DNA of 64,000 nt from Brevibacterium iodinum ATCC 49514 (GCF_900169265.1 NZ_FXYX01000003.1:62001-126000); one strand, 5' to 3'; numbered from the stretch's first letter, positions 26,960 through 37,040 are shown. Notes: generated by a model from the sequence alone, not told the origin. Made by a program: numbers and translations.

Positions 26960-28015
26960 TTACCTGGCCAGGTCGATGATCGTCATCCCCGCCGAGGCAG
27001 AGGGTGACCCCATCGCCTCCATCGCCGCGGGAGCCTCGTCGAGGCCGATGACAGTGCTGACAAGGTCCTGCGGTCGCAGCCGTCCCTGAACGACAAGATC
27101 GACGAGCTCTGGGTACTCGGCCGCAGCCATTCCGTGCGAGCCGAGCACACTGAGTTCGAGAGCGATCACCCGCGGCAGATCGACGACCGGCTCGGCAGAC
27201 AGCAGCCCGATCTGCACATGCCGACCCAAGGGCGCCAGAGCACCGATCGCCGCCCGGATCGTGTCCTCCCTGCCCAGGGCATCGACGGTCACGTCCACCC
27301 CGTCGGGGTCGGTCGACGCGAACTGCGCGACCACCTCGGCGCTCAGCTCCTCGGGACTGAGACCGCGAGCGTTGACGGTCCGTGCGGCACCGAACTCACG
27401 GGCGGATTCCAAGGCCGCATCGCTGACGTCGATGGCGACAACCCTCGCACCGAGAGCCCGGGCGATCATGATCGTCGACAGTCCCACCCCGCCACAGCCG
27501 AAGACGGCGACCGTCTCGTCCGCGGCAAGCCGAGCCCGCACTCCCAGACCATGGAAGGCCGTGGCGAATCGACACCCGAGTCCGACGACGGCCGCGGCCG
27601 GCACATCCTCAGGCACGGCCACGAGGTTGGCATCGGCATTGTGGATGTCGACCTGATCCGCCCACGACCCGAAATGCGTGAACCCCGGCTGGGTCTGATC
27701 GGGGCACACCTGCGCATTGCCGGAAACGCACCACCGGCAACTCCCGCACCCGCACACAAAAGGAACGGTCACACGCTGGCCGACACGGAAGTCCTGTACG
27801 CCCACACCCGCCGAGGCGACCCTCCCGACCAGCTCATGCCCGGGTACGTGGGGCAGGGTGATCGTCGATTCGTGGCCGGCCCACGCGTGATGGTCGCTGC
27901 GGCACACCCCGGTGGCTTCGACGTCGATGACGACTCCCGCACCAGGTGCGGTCGGGGCGGGAATGTCCGTGAGATTGGGACGGACAGAGAACTGATCGAA
28001 GAAGATGGCACGCAT
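26960..28015 (-). CDS. Zinc-dependent alcohol dehydrogenase (MDR family)
   Basis: Medium-chain dehydrogenase of 351 residues. Catalytic zinc ligands are visible in TGVCRSDHHAW (Cys near 38) and PGHELVG (His-Glu near 60). Structural zinc cysteines are in CGCGSCRWCVSGNAQVC (about 88-104), and the NAD motif VFGCGGVGLSTIM is near 170. Substrate: a primary or secondary alcohol/aldehyde, not resolved. ATG 28015 lies seven bases after TATGAT (28023-28028), a strong leaderless signature; ATG 28027 lies within that -10 box and is therefore rejected. Confidence 0.92.
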   Translation of the reverse strand: MRAIFFDQFSVRPNLTDIPAPTAPGAGVVIDVEATGVCRSDHHAWAGHESTITLPHVPGHELVGRVASAGVGVQDFRVGQRVTVPFVCGCGSCRWCVSGNAQVCPDQTQPGFTHFGSWADQVDIHNADANLVAVPEDVPAAAVVGLGCRFATAFHGLGVRARLAADETVAVFGCGGVGLSTIMIARALGARVVAIDVSDAALESAREFGAARTVNARGLSPEELSAEVVAQFASTDPDGVDVTVDALGREDTIRAAIGALAPLGRHVQIGLLSAEPVVDLPRVIALELSVLGSHGMAAAEYPELVDLVVQGRLRPQDLVSTVIGLDEAPAAMEAMGSPSASAGMTIIDLAR

Positions 28016-28144
28016 ACCGCCGATCATAGGCTCGCCGGTGCCGCGACCGCGAAGACGTCCACGAAACGGCGCGGCCGCAGCGACTAGTCAGCACAGCGGG
28101 CCCGGCGCAGTCGCAGCGGCTAGCCACCGCAGCCCCCAGGCGAC

Positions 28145-29113
28145 TCAGCGCGGATGAACTCCCGCGACCGCCAAAGCATCGAGCAGCCGAGCCCGCAGCG
28201 CCTGCGCCCTGCCGGAGAAATCCTTCTGCCGCTCCATGTACTCGGCCTTGCCCGCAGCGGTCTCGATGGCGACGACTCCGTAGCCCCAACCACGCAGGTC
28301 ATAGGGGGAGGCCTCCATGTCCAGGGTGCGGATGTCGAGCGCGAGGTCGAAGCAGTCGACGACGAGATCCGAATCAGCGATCGGCGAGATCTTCATCGCC
28401 CATTTGTACAGATCCATCCCCGCGTGCAGACACCCGGGCTGCTCGTTGGCGACCATGCCCTCGCGGTCCGGCTGCAGGGTGTTGAGCGGCCGGGCAGGTT
28501 CGGTGAAGAAACGGAACGCATCATGATGCGAACACTGGATGCGGTGGCCTTCGACCACCGCATCGGTCTCGGCGGGGCTCAGTCGCAGCGGCACCTGCTG
28601 ATGGCGTCGATGCTCGTCGCTGAGACGGTAGACCATCGCCCATTCGTGGATGCCGAAGCACCCGAAGTTCGCTTCCCGACCCAATGTCGACGACAGCAGC
28701 GAGGCGATGAACTTCGCCCCGTCTCCACGGTCGGTGCGCCAGGACTCGAGGTCCACCTCGGCGAAATTCTGCGCATCGTCGATGCGATACCACCGACGGT
28801 CGAAATACCGACGATCTTCGGCCGTCTCAAGCGCGATGCGCACACCCGGACCGGGGTGCCACTTCTTCAGCTGCCCGACCTTGAACGGGTAGTAGGTGAA
28901 GAGGAAGTCCTCAACCGGGTGGGTCTCCTGTCGCATCCGCCGCCCGATATGCGCATCGGTGCGCTCGACGATCCGATGCTCGTGCTCGTCACGCAGCTCG
29001 CGCCAGATCTCGGCAGGAACGACACCATCACCGAGGCGGCCCGACGATGCGTCGGCACGCTCGGTCGCCGCCCTGGTTGGGTCGGGGGTCGTGGTCGAGA
29101 GTGCGGAAGTCAC
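28145..29113 (-). CDS. Protein annotated in relatives as 3-methyladenine DNA glycosylase
   Basis: Protein of 322 residues with the conserved stretches HPVEDFLFTYYPFKVGQLKKWHPG near residue 60 and NFGCFGIHEWAMVYR near 140, plus HRIQCSHHDAFRFF and QPGCLHAGMDLYKWA. Actinobacterial homologues carry the name 3-methyladenine DNA glycosylase, but none of the classic AlkA, Tag or AAG motifs is evident, so the activity should be treated as unproven. GTG 29113 follows GACAAT by six bases, a leaderless pattern. Longer upstream sequence overlaps hrpB antisense-like and is not coding. hrpB lies 37 bases upstream in the same direction. Confidence 0.7.
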   Translation of the reverse strand: MTSALSTTTPDPTRAATERADASSGRLGDGVVPAEIWRELRDEHEHRIVERTDAHIGRRMRQETHPVEDFLFTYYPFKVGQLKKWHPGPGVRIALETAEDRRYFDRRWYRIDDAQNFAEVDLESWRTDRGDGAKFIASLLSSTLGREANFGCFGIHEWAMVYRLSDEHRRHQQVPLRLSPAETDAVVEGHRIQCSHHDAFRFFTEPARPLNTLQPDREGMVANEQPGCLHAGMDLYKWAMKISPIADSDLVVDCFDLALDIRTLDMEASPYDLRGWGYGVVAIETAAGKAEYMERQKDFSGRAQALRARLLDALAVAGVHPR

Positions 29114-29150
29114 CGCACCATTGTCCCAGACGGTCGAGTCGGGCTCCAGC

Positions 29151-31922
29151 TCAGCGACCCGAGCGCTTCGTGCCCTTCGCCGCCGGTGCGGTGAGTGGAT
29201 CCTCCGGCCACGGATGCTTCGGGTAACGGCCCCGGTTCTCGGCCCTGACATGGGCATACGCATTCGCCCAGAACGACGCGAGATCACTGGTGACCGCCAG
29301 GGGCCGCCGGGCGGGGGAGAGCAGATGCATGGTGACCGCCACCCGGCCGTCACAGATGCGAGGCACGTCGGTCCATCCGAAGCACTCCTGGAGTTTGACC
29401 GCGAGGATCGGGCTCGGGAGCTCGGCGCGCTCGGGGTCCGGATACTCGAGGCGGATGTGTGATCCGCTGGGCACCTCGATATGGGTCGGCACAAGCTCGT
29501 CGAGCCGGGCCGCCTCCGGCCACGGCAGCAGACCGCGCAGCGCGGAGACGAGGTCCACGCGGGCAGGATCGGAGCCCTTCGCGATGCGATCGAGCGCATC
29601 AGGACACCACTGATCGAGCGTGTCAGAGAGGTGCTCCCACGTCACTTCCGGCCACGGGTCCCCGTAGATCGCGCGGAGCAGTCCCAGTCGGGCGCGCAGC
29701 GATTCGACTGCCTCGGAAGGACGCAGAACTTCGCGGGCTCCTCGTTCGCGCACCGATTCGGCGATGGCACGGCGAGCGAGTTCGCGACCGGCCTGGATCG
29801 GGGTGGAGGTCAGTTCGATTCCGCCGAGGCGGCTGCGCCGAACCGCACGGACCTTCCCGGACTCGAACGTCGCCGCCTCCTCCGTGTGCAGCAGCCCGGC
29901 TCCGGCGAGTTCCGCCGTGTCGACGTCGATGGGCACGGCAGATCGGATGATCGCCCGCGATCCGGCCAGGCCCACCTCGGCGATGGCCATCCACGGGCTG
30001 CCCTGGAGCGAGGAGTCTCGGGGCAGGCTCGCCGCCGTGCCTGAGGCGAGCAGGTATTCGGAATCGGAGGCGCTGCGCAGCCGCGCGATCTGCAGGGGAT
30101 AGGACAGCGCCGTGACGAGCCCGAGGTCCTCGGGAGTCAGCGCTGTGCCGGAACCGCGGGTGAGCTCGCCTCGGTCGGCGATTCCGCCGTTCCCTCCGTC
30201 GTCTCCCGTGTCGCCACCATCGCCGTCCGAGGCGAATTCGCGTGCGATCGACGCGAACCGTTTGCAGTCCTGGGCGAAGCGGGTGTCCTTGCGGTGTCGC
30301 AGCTGCCGCAGCAGCGCGGAGAGATCGGCGCCGGGAGCCCTCTGATCGGATTCGATGACGGCGACCGCTTCTGCCGCTCGCGCGGGTGAGAGCAGGGCGG
30401 CCCCGTCGAGGAGACCACGTGCCGACCACACCGAGGCGGGAACCGCCGCGATCGCTCGACCTGTCTGCGTGACGTGCAGTGCTGATATCGGGATCTCGGC
30501 AGCGTCGGGGCGCTCACCGGTTTGGCGCCCATCGGCGGAGCGCCCGCCTCCTGCACCGTCCATTGCCGCCGCCGAGATCTCCACGGCTCCCAAGGCGACC
30601 AGGTTGTCGACCGCCTGCCGTTTCGGTCCGGCCGGCAGCGGATCGGGCAAGAGGGTCTCGTCGCCGCCCCACACGGCGAGCGCGAGCACTGCGGAGGTGA
30701 GATCGGAGGTCGCAATTTCGGGAGGAGTGTGCTCGGGCAGGCTCGCCCAATCCGCCTCTGACATGCACCGATACGCAACACCCGGCCCCTGCCGGGCGGC
30801 ACGACCGGAACGCTGTGTTCCCGAAGCCTTCGACTCCCGCATCGTGACCAGCCCGGACATGCGCCGCCTCGTATCCAGCCGTGGTCCCCGGGAGAGCCCG
30901 GAGTCGACGACGATGCGCACTCCGTCGATCGTCAGCGCCGACTCCGCCACCGACGTTGAGACGATGACGCGACGGTTCCGTCCCTGGTCGGTGCGTGGGC
31001 GCAGGATCGCGTCCTGCTCCTTCGCGGGGGTCCGCCCCGTGAGAGTGTGCACCTCGATCGTGTCACCGGTACCCGAATCACCAGCGCCGACCGGTCCACC
31101 ACTGGCTCCCGCACCGCCATCTGATTCCACACGGCGCCGCACGCGGGAGGCCACCTCGTCGACTTCGCGTGCACCGGGAGCGAAGACGAGGACGTCGCCC
31201 TCACCGGTCTCAGTCAGCGCACGCACCGTCGTCGCCGCCAGATGATCAAGGAAATCCCAGGTCACACCCCGCGAGTCAAGGGGCCGCTCCTTCGCCGGTG
31301 CCCATCGTATCTCCAAGGGATGAGGATCGGCGGACACCGACAGCAGCGTCGCCGGTGCCTGCGGTCCGTCACCGAGACGCGCGGCCCACAGCTGCGCATC
31401 CAAGGTCGCCGACATGACGACCACGGACAGATCCTCACGCAGATCAGCCAATTCCCGGCACATCGCGAACGCGAGATCCGTATCCAGCTGCCGCTCATGC
31501 ACCTCGTCGAGAATGACCCCGTCGATACCGGTCAGTTCCGGATCGTGCAGCAGCCGGGACAGAAGCACACCCGTGGTGACGAATTCGATCCGTGTCGCCC
31601 GCGAGGTCCGCGATTCACCGCGGACGGTGAACCCCACCACCTCGCCGAGGCGGGTCCCCGTCAACGACGCGAGCCGCCTGGCCGCGGCGCGGGCCGCCAT
31701 CCGCCGGGGCTGGGTGACGATGATGCGGCCCGGACCAGTCAGGTGCTCAGCGATCATCGGCGGCACCACGGTGGTCTTACCGGTTCCGGGAGGAGCCTCC
31801 ACGACTAATCTCGGGGCGGGGGTCGCCTCGGCGAGGCCCAACTCATCGATGAGCGCGGCGGCAGGCAGGCCGGCCCCAATGCGGGCGAGATCGAAGGTGT
31901 GCGGGAGGTGCGGATCGGGCAT
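29151..31922 (-). CDS. hrpB: ATP-dependent helicase HrpB
   Basis: DEAH/RHA-type helicase of 923 residues. N-terminal ATPase motifs: Walker A VVEAPPGTGKTT near residue 42, TQPRRMAARAAARRLA near 75, DEVH (with VILDEVHERQLDTD) near 140, and VVMSATLD near 170. The second RecA domain has STSVAESALTIDGVRIVVDSG near 320 and QRSGRAARQGPG near 368. The C-terminal HrpB domain ends with GRYPKHPWPEDPL. The cellular role of HrpB is poorly known in bacteria. Diverges from the fumarylacetoacetase-family gene. Confidence 0.93.
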   Translation of the reverse strand: MPDPHLPHTFDLARIGAGLPAAALIDELGLAEATPAPRLVVEAPPGTGKTTVVPPMIAEHLTGPGRIIVTQPRRMAARAAARRLASLTGTRLGEVVGFTVRGESRTSRATRIEFVTTGVLLSRLLHDPELTGIDGVILDEVHERQLDTDLAFAMCRELADLREDLSVVVMSATLDAQLWAARLGDGPQAPATLLSVSADPHPLEIRWAPAKERPLDSRGVTWDFLDHLAATTVRALTETGEGDVLVFAPGAREVDEVASRVRRRVESDGGAGASGGPVGAGDSGTGDTIEVHTLTGRTPAKEQDAILRPRTDQGRNRRVIVSTSVAESALTIDGVRIVVDSGLSRGPRLDTRRRMSGLVTMRESKASGTQRSGRAARQGPGVAYRCMSEADWASLPEHTPPEIATSDLTSAVLALAVWGGDETLLPDPLPAGPKRQAVDNLVALGAVEISAAAMDGAGGGRSADGRQTGERPDAAEIPISALHVTQTGRAIAAVPASVWSARGLLDGAALLSPARAAEAVAVIESDQRAPGADLSALLRQLRHRKDTRFAQDCKRFASIAREFASDGDGGDTGDDGGNGGIADRGELTRGSGTALTPEDLGLVTALSYPLQIARLRSASDSEYLLASGTAASLPRDSSLQGSPWMAIAEVGLAGSRAIIRSAVPIDVDTAELAGAGLLHTEEAATFESGKVRAVRRSRLGGIELTSTPIQAGRELARRAIAESVRERGAREVLRPSEAVESLRARLGLLRAIYGDPWPEVTWEHLSDTLDQWCPDALDRIAKGSDPARVDLVSALRGLLPWPEAARLDELVPTHIEVPSGSHIRLEYPDPERAELPSPILAVKLQECFGWTDVPRICDGRVAVTMHLLSPARRPLAVTSDLASFWANAYAHVRAENRGRYPKHPWPEDPLTAPAAKGTKRSGR

Positions 31923-32050
31923 GCCACCAGTCTCTCAGCAGGGCGGCCCGGCCCGCACACGGGACACAGCGGGGGGTCTGCGGAGACCCGATCGCGGATC
32001 GATGAGCACCGAGGCGCGGAGGGCACCAGGCACTGACTAGACTGTGACAC

Positions 32051-32857
32051 ATGCGTATCGCCAGATTTGTACATCAGGACGAACCCAAATACGGAGTCGT
32101 CGAGGGTGAAGTGCCGCCGATCACCGACGGAAGCTGGGACACGTCGGGACTCGAACTCGCTGTTCTCGACTCGGACCCCTTCTTCTCTCCGGCCCAATCG
32201 ACAGGCGAGAGGCTGAAGATCGACGACGTGCGTCTGGTCAGTCCCATCCTGCCGCGTTCGAAGGTGATCGGCGTGGGCCGCAACTTCGCCGCACACGCAG
32301 CAGAACTCGGCAACGAGGTTCCCGTGACCCCAGTGACCTTCTTCAAGCCGAACACCGCGGTCATCGGCCCCGGCGACCCCATCCGCCTGCCCGCGATCAG
32401 CGAATACGTCTCCTATGAGGCCGAACTCGCCGTCGTCATCGGCCGTGTGGCCAAGGGTGTGAAGGCGGAGAACGCCAACGACTGCGTCCTCGGCTACACC
32501 GCGAGCAACGACGTCACCCTGCGCGACCTCCAGAAGTCCGACAAGCAGTGGACGCGGGCGAAGGGCTTCGACACCTCGGCCCCGCTGGGTCCCTGGATCG
32601 AAACCGAACTCGACGTCGACGACCTCGGCATCCGGTCCTGGGTCGACGGGGATCTCAAGCAGGACGGCACCACCGCCGACTTCATCTTCGATATCCCGAC
32701 CATCATCGAACACCTGTCGGAGACGATCACCCTGCTGCCCGGCGACGTCATCCTCACCGGAACCCCGGAGGGGGTCGGCCAGATCGTGTCCGGCAACCGC
32801 GTCGACATCGCCATCGAAGGACTCGGCGTCCTGTCGAACCCGGTCATGGACGCCTGA
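32051..32857 (+). CDS. Fumarylacetoacetate hydrolase family protein
   Basis: Metal-dependent C-C hydrolase/decarboxylase fold of 268 residues. Metal ligands are expected in [11 protein letters not shown] near residue 119 and [14 protein letters not shown] near 148; the C-terminal [18 protein letters not shown] is the family hallmark. Relatives include oxaloacetate decarboxylases, acylpyruvases and homoprotocatechuate-pathway enzymes; no pathway neighbours narrow it down here. ATG 32051 is seven bases after TAGACT (32038-32043), leaderless. gltX follows after 109 bases. Confidence 0.9.
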   Translation: MRIARFVHQDEPKYGVVEGEVPPITDGSWDTSGLELAVLDSDPFFSPAQSTGERLKIDDVRLVSPILPRSKVIGVGRNFAAHAAELGNEVPVTPVTFFKPNTAVIGPGDPIRLPAISEYVSYEAELAVVIGRVAKGVKAENANDCVLGYTASNDVTLRDLQKSDKQWTRAKGFDTSAPLGPWIETELDVDDLGIRSWVDGDLKQDGTTADFIFDIPTIIEHLSETITLLPGDVILTGTPEGVGQIVSGNRVDIAIEGLGVLSNPVMDA

Positions 32858-32966
32858 ACCCACCGCCGCCTCGGCGGGGTTGCGTCCCGGACCTTCCGAC
32901 CCACACCACCCGCGCCACCGCGCACACCACAGACTCACACCCGAGAAGATCACGCAAAGGACAATC

Positions 32967-34433
32967 GTGAGCGTCAAAGTTCGTTTCTGCCCATCACCCA
33001 CCGGCACCCCGCACGTCGGCATGGTCCGCACAGCCCTGTTCAATTGGGCCTACGCCAAGCACACCGGCGGCAAGCTCGTCTTCCGCATCGAAGACACCGA
33101 CGCGGCACGTGACTCCGAGGAGAGCTTCGGCCAGGTCGTCGAAGCCCTCAAATGGCTGGGCCTGGACTGGGATGAAGGCATCGAGGTCGGCGGCGACAAC
33201 GGACCCTACCGCCAGTCGCAGCGCGGCGAGATCTACGCCGACGTCATCGAGAAGCTCAAGGCCGGCGGCCACATCTACGAGTCCTACTCGACCAACGAGG
33301 AAGTCGAAGCCCGGCACAAGGCCGCGGGCCGTGATCCGAAGCTCGGCTATGACGGGTACGACCGCGACCTCACCGACGAGCAGAAAGCTGCCTTCCGCGC
33401 CGAGGGCCGCGAACCGGTGTGGCGCGTGCGCATGCCCGATGAGGACATCACCTTCACCGACCTCGTGCGCGGCGACATCACATTCAAGGCCGGAACCGTG
33501 CCCGACTTCGTCGTCGTCCGTGCCAATGGCCAGCCGCTGTACACCCTGGTCAACCCCGTCGACGACGCGCTCATGGGCATCACCCATGTGCTCCGCGGCG
33601 AGGACATCCTGTCCTCGACCCCGCGTCAGATCGCTCTCTACGAACATCTCAAGGCCATCGGCATCGCCGAGGCGACTCCCGAGTTCGGTCACCTGCCCTA
33701 CGTCATGGGCGAAGGCAACAAGAAGCTGTCGAAGCGCGACCCCGAATCGAACCTGTTCCTCCACCGCGAGAACGGATTCATCCCCGAGGGACTCATCAAC
33801 TACCTCGCCCTGCTCGGATGGTCCATCGGACCCGACCGCGATGTGTTCAGCGTCAAGGAATTCACCGAGGCATTCGACATCCACGATGTCCTGCCCAACC
33901 CGGCCCGCTTCGACGTGAAGAAGGCCACCGCCATCAACGCCGACCACATCCGCCTCCTCGATCCGGATGACTTCCGTGACCGTCTGGTGCCCTACCTCCA
34001 GGCCGCCGAGGTGCTCCCGGCGTCCCCGACGGAGGCTCAGCTGCAGATCCTCGACGAGGCGGCTCCGCTCGTGCAGACCCGCATGAAGCTGCTCGGAGAA
34101 GCTCCCGACCTGCTCGCGTTCCTCTTCACCTCCGATGACGACCTCGTCATGGCCGAAGACGGACTGAAGACGCTCAAGGACTCCGCCCCCGAGGTGCTCG
34201 CCGCCTCCATCGAGGTCCTCGAAGGGCTCGACGACTGGACGACGGCGAAGCTCGAAGAGGTGCTGTCGGCGAAGCTCGTGACCGAGATGGAGATCAAACC
34301 GCGCCTGGCCTACGGACCCCTGCGTGTGGCCGTGTCCGGCCGCAAGGTCTCACCACCGCTGTTCGAGTCGATGGAGATCCTCGGCAAGGACTCCTCGCTG
34401 AAGCGCCTCAAGGCACTCGCGGCGCAGCTGTGA
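32967..34433 (+). CDS. gltX: Glutamyl-tRNA synthetase
   Basis: Class I synthetase of 488 residues charging tRNA-Glu. The HIGH-type motif is in [20 protein letters not shown] (about 8-27) and the KMSKS-type motif is KKLSKRD near residue 254. Actinobacteria usually use it as a non-discriminating enzyme with GatCAB making Gln-tRNA-Gln, an inference from the phylum. GTG 32967 with AAAGGA upstream begins exactly at the conserved N-terminus. The two tRNAs about 1.5 kb downstream are Gln and Glu, a suggestive proximity. Its stop overlaps the next start by a GTGA. Confidence 0.95.
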   Translation: MSVKVRFCPSPTGTPHVGMVRTALFNWAYAKHTGGKLVFRIEDTDAARDSEESFGQVVEALKWLGLDWDEGIEVGGDNGPYRQSQRGEIYADVIEKLKAGGHIYESYSTNEEVEARHKAAGRDPKLGYDGYDRDLTDEQKAAFRAEGREPVWRVRMPDEDITFTDLVRGDITFKAGTVPDFVVVRANGQPLYTLVNPVDDALMGITHVLRGEDILSSTPRQIALYEHLKAIGIAEATPEFGHLPYVMGEGNKKLSKRDPESNLFLHRENGFIPEGLINYLALLGWSIGPDRDVFSVKEFTEAFDIHDVLPNPARFDVKKATAINADHIRLLDPDDFRDRLVPYLQAAEVLPASPTEAQLQILDEAAPLVQTRMKLLGEAPDLLAFLFTSDDDLVMAEDGLKTLKDSAPEVLAASIEVLEGLDDWTTAKLEEVLSAKLVTEMEIKPRLAYGPLRVAVSGRKVSPPLFESMEILGKDSSLKRLKALAAQL

Positions 34434-35764
34434 CCATGGTCGAGCAGAAGAACTGGACCCGTGGGGGACTGCACTTCCGTGACGTGACGGTCTCCGTGCC
34501 CTTCGACCATTTCAGACGGTCGGGGGATGCCGCCTCGGCGGGGGAGGGAGCCGCGTCAGCCGCCTCGGGGAAGCTGGATCTGCCGGACACGATCGACGTG
34601 TTCGCCCGGATCATCGCCACCGAGGCGGACAGTCAGAAGCCCTACCTCGTGTACCTGCAGGGCGGGCCCGGCGTGGAAGCCCCGCGCCCGGGCATCGTCG
34701 GCGGTCCCGGCGGCTGGGTGAAGCGTGCCCTCGAGGAATTCCAGGTCGTCATGCTCGACCAGCGTGGCACCGGAAGATCGAATCCGATCGGCTCTGTTGA
34801 TGGGGCCATCACCGGACTGGAGACGGTAGGGGACGACCCGGCTGCGATCGCCGAGGCGCTGTCCTTCTTCCGTGCCGATTCGATCGTCGAGGACGCGGAG
34901 ATCCTGCGCCGCCAGCTCGGCGCGGACACCTGGTCCCTGCTGGGGCAGTCCTTCGGCGGCTTCACGACTCTGCGCTACATCTCCGCGCATTCGAATGCCC
35001 TTCACGAGGTGTACTTCACCGGCGGTCTGCCCGCGATCGGCCTCGACCCGGCGACCGTCTACGGACGCACGTGGGAGGGCATGATCCGCAAGTCCGAGCA
35101 GTATTACGCAGCGTTTCCCGGCGACCGTGAGAAGATGCGGCGCCTCGTCGACCTTGCGTCTGTCGGTGACGGTCTCACCCTGCCCGGGGGAGCGCGGGCG
35201 ACGCCGGAGCGGATCCGTCTGCTCGGGCACTTCCTCGGCGCCTCGGATGGTCCGGAGAAGCTGCATTATCTGCTCGACCTTGACTTCTCTTCGGGGGCAT
35301 TCCGGCATGACCTTGCCGCGTCTCTGCCGTTCTCAGGGCGCAATCCGCTCTATGTCGTCGTCCACGAATCCTGCTGGGCCGACGGCACGGTGACGAACTG
35401 GGCGGCCAGGCGGGCGATGCCCGATGCCGTGGTCAATGATCCGACTCTGCTGGCCGGCGAGCATGCCGGGCCGGAGTCGCTGCATGAGGATCCGGAGCTT
35501 GCGCCCTTCGCCGAGGTGGCCGACCTCGTCGCCGCACGTCAGTGGCCCGGTCTCTACGACGTCGACGCTCTGCAGGCTGCCTCGGTGCGTGGTGCGGCGG
35601 CAGTGTACTTCGAAGACGCCTACGTGCCGGTGGAGTATTCGCTGGCCACAGCCGAGCATCTCTCCGGGGTGCAGCCGTGGGTGACGAACGAGTACGAACA
35701 CAACGGTCTGCGCGCCGACGGCTACCGGGTCCTCGACCGGCTCATCGGTCTCGCCCGCGGGTGA
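34430..35764 (+). CDS. Alpha/beta hydrolase, proline iminopeptidase-like (S33)
   Basis: Peptidase of 444 residues. The oxyanion/substrate segment is [10 protein letters not shown] near residue 75, the DQRGTGRS motif near 110, and nucleophile Ser in [14 protein letters not shown] near 167. His is likely in NEYEHNGLR near 425. The two-part alpha/beta-hydrolase with inserted cap matches prolyl aminopeptidases, which remove N-terminal proline. The GTG at 34430 overlaps the gltX stop; ATG 34436 is an alternative two codons later. Confidence 0.87.
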   Translation: MTMVEQKNWTRGGLHFRDVTVSVPFDHFRRSGDAASAGEGAASAASGKLDLPDTIDVFARIIATEADSQKPYLVYLQGGPGVEAPRPGIVGGPGGWVKRALEEFQVVMLDQRGTGRSNPIGSVDGAITGLETVGDDPAAIAEALSFFRADSIVEDAEILRRQLGADTWSLLGQSFGGFTTLRYISAHSNALHEVYFTGGLPAIGLDPATVYGRTWEGMIRKSEQYYAAFPGDREKMRRLVDLASVGDGLTLPGGARATPERIRLLGHFLGASDGPEKLHYLLDLDFSSGAFRHDLAASLPFSGRNPLYVVVHESCWADGTVTNWAARRAMPDAVVNDPTLLAGEHAGPESLHEDPELAPFAEVADLVAARQWPGLYDVDALQAASVRGAAAVYFEDAYVPVEYSLATAEHLSGVQPWVTNEYEHNGLRADGYRVLDRLIGLARG

Positions 35765-35887
35765 GGCCGGGGCCCGTCGGGGCGGGCAGACCGAGCCTGC
35801 GCGCGCGGGACTACTGGCCTGTCGGCGGGACGGGTGCGGGGAGCCTGTTGTGTTAAGAAGGTCACACTGAAAAGGAGCCTCTCGGAT

Positions 35888-35917
35888 TTGTCGGGAGGCG
35901 GGGTGCTTGTGTAGAGT
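35888..35917 (+). promoter_or_regulatory. Predicted promoter of the tRNA pair
   Basis: TTGTCG (35888-35893), an 18-base spacer and TAGAGT (35912-35917), with the first tRNA 50 bases downstream. The 35765-35967 gap otherwise holds nothing recognisable. Confidence 0.45.
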
Positions 35918-35967
35918 TATATCTCGTTGCTCAGGGAAATCTCCTCGGGGATGACCTTGAAAAACAT

Positions 35968-36039
35968 TGGGCTATGGTGTAATTGGCAGCACGAGTGATT
36001 CTGGTTCATTTAGTCTAGGTTCAAGTCCTGGTAGCCCAG
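35968..36039 (+). tRNA. tRNA-Gln (CUG anticodon)
   Basis: A full cloverleaf can be drawn. Acceptor TGGGCTA pairs with TAGCCCA. The D-arm is GTGT/GCAC. The anticodon stem AGTGA/TCATT carries loop TTCTGGT, giving anticodon CTG. The T-arm CTAGG/CCTGG has loop TTCAAGT. Discriminator G; CCA is not encoded. Confidence 0.95.
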
Positions 36040-36076
36040 CGGACACAGTCTGGATCAGTCCAGGAGTGTTGTTCTG

Positions 36077-36149
36077 GCCCCCGTCGTCTAGTGGCCTAGG
36101 ACGCCGCCCTCTCAAGGCGGTAACGGCAGTTCGAATCTGCTCGGGGGTA
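36077..36149 (+). tRNA. tRNA-Glu (CUC anticodon)
   Basis: Acceptor GCCCCCG pairs with CGGGGGT (terminal G-U, typical of tRNA-Glu). Anticodon loop CCTCTCA reads CTC. T-arm GCAGTTCGAATCTGC; discriminator A; CCA not encoded. It lies 37 bases after tRNA-Gln and is probably co-transcribed with it. Confidence 0.96.
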
Positions 36150-36154
36150 CGGTT

Positions 36155-36185
36155 GAGCCCCGCATCGAATTTCGGTGCGGGGCTC
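36155..36185 (+). terminator. Terminator after the tRNA pair
   Basis: GAGCCCCGCA (36155-36164) pairs with TGCGGGGCTC (36176-36185), with the stem extended inward by TCG/CGG-type pairing. It starts six bases after tRNA-Glu. Confidence 0.75.
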
Positions 36186-36234
36186 ACTCTAATTCACGGG
36201 CGTTTTCCCGCGCCTGCATTGGGGGCAGCTGGGA

Positions 36235-36298
36235 ACGGCACTGTCTGAGTCAGAAAGCACCTGTTTCGCACAGTGCTTTCTGACTCAAACAGTGCCGT
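36235..36298. repeat. 64-bp palindrome with 26-base arms
   Basis: Arms 36235-36260 and 36273-36298 are reverse complements except for one position (36245/36288), around a 12-base centre. The inner 15 bases TGAGTCAGAAAGCAC pair perfectly, then one mismatch, then 10 perfect pairs. It sits between the tRNA terminator and the 3' end of the convergent DUF4282 gene. It could be a bidirectional terminator, a transposon-derived palindromic element or a recombination site. No T tracts flank it. Confidence 0.85.
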
Positions 36299-36305
36299 AG
36301 TCGCC

Positions 36306-37040
36306 TCAGCGGCTGACTGAATCGGCGATGCGCTTCGTGTGCTCGGCCGTCTTGATGTTGGATACGATGAGCTCGAGCACGAGACGGACGCCGATCACCC
36401 ACAGCGCCGGAATGATCCAACCGAAGATGATGGCGATCAGCAGCGGCCAGATGCTGAAGCTCGGGCCGCCGGTCATATATGCCGAGGCCGTACCTGCTGC
36501 GATTCCCGTGGTGATGCCGGCGATGATGGTCCCGAGGTAGGACAGGACCGCGACTACGATCGCGATGATGTAGATGAAGCCCGCCCACTTCACCGCGATG
36601 AAGTTGTCGAAGCGGATGTCGAACAGCGACTTGAAGAACCCGGCCTGCTGGGGTGTCGACTGCGGAGCCTGACCATACGCTGGCTGACCATAGGCGGGCT
36701 GACCATAAGCCTGCTGTTGCGCCGCGTTCTGCGAGTAAGCGTCCTGCTGATAGGGATCCTGCTGATAGGCACCGGGCTGCGAATACCCGCCCTGCTGGTA
36801 CTGCTGACCCTGTGCCTGATAGGCATTGGGATCATAGGTGCCCTGCTGATAGGTGGGCTGATCGGACTGGAACTGCGCATCCTGGCCGGGCTGGAACTGG
36901 GAGTTCTGAGGATTCTGCGCCGACTGGTCCGACGCGGACTGGGCACTCTCCGGCTGGTCGCTCGCGCCGGGGTTCTGGCCGTCGAGGTTCTGCTCAGCCG
37001 AGCTGCTGTTCGGGTCGTTCGGGTTCTGCGGTGTCGACAT
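36306..37040 (-). CDS. DUF4282 membrane protein with Q/Y/G-rich N-terminus
   Basis: Protein of 244 residues. Residues 1-130 are of very low complexity, dominated by Gln, Tyr, Gly, Pro, Asn and Asp (for example AYGQPAYGQPAYGQ). Residues 135-235 are a DUF4282-type membrane domain: FFKSLFDIRFDNFIAVKW, then two strong hydrophobic helices (FIYIIAIVVAVLSYLGTII and FSIWPLLIAIIFGWIIPALW), and a conserved ELIVSNIKTAEHTKRI end. The soluble low-complexity part resembles disordered, potentially self-associating sequences. Function unknown. ATG 37040 has an AAGGGGA ribosome site. The gene ends inside the flank of the 64-bp palindrome. Confidence 0.82.
   Translation of the reverse strand: MSTPQNPNDPNSSSAEQNLDGQNPGASDQPESAQSASDQSAQNPQNSQFQPGQDAQFQSDQPTYQQGTYDPNAYQAQGQQYQQGGYSQPGAYQQDPYQQDAYSQNAAQQQAYGQPAYGQPAYGQAPQSTPQQAGFFKSLFDIRFDNFIAVKWAGFIYIIAIVVAVLSYLGTIIAGITTGIAAGTASAYMTGGPSFSIWPLLIAIIFGWIIPALWVIGVRLVLELIVSNIKTAEHTKRIADSVSR

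Noticed and set aside
28145-29113. Naming this gene as a confirmed DNA glycosylase
   Set aside because: The name is inherited in relatives; I see no helix-hairpin-helix or other catalytic glycosylase motif, so only the family label is given.
36040-36076. A third tRNA between tRNA-Gln and tRNA-Glu
   Set aside because: Only 37 bases remain and no cloverleaf can be formed.
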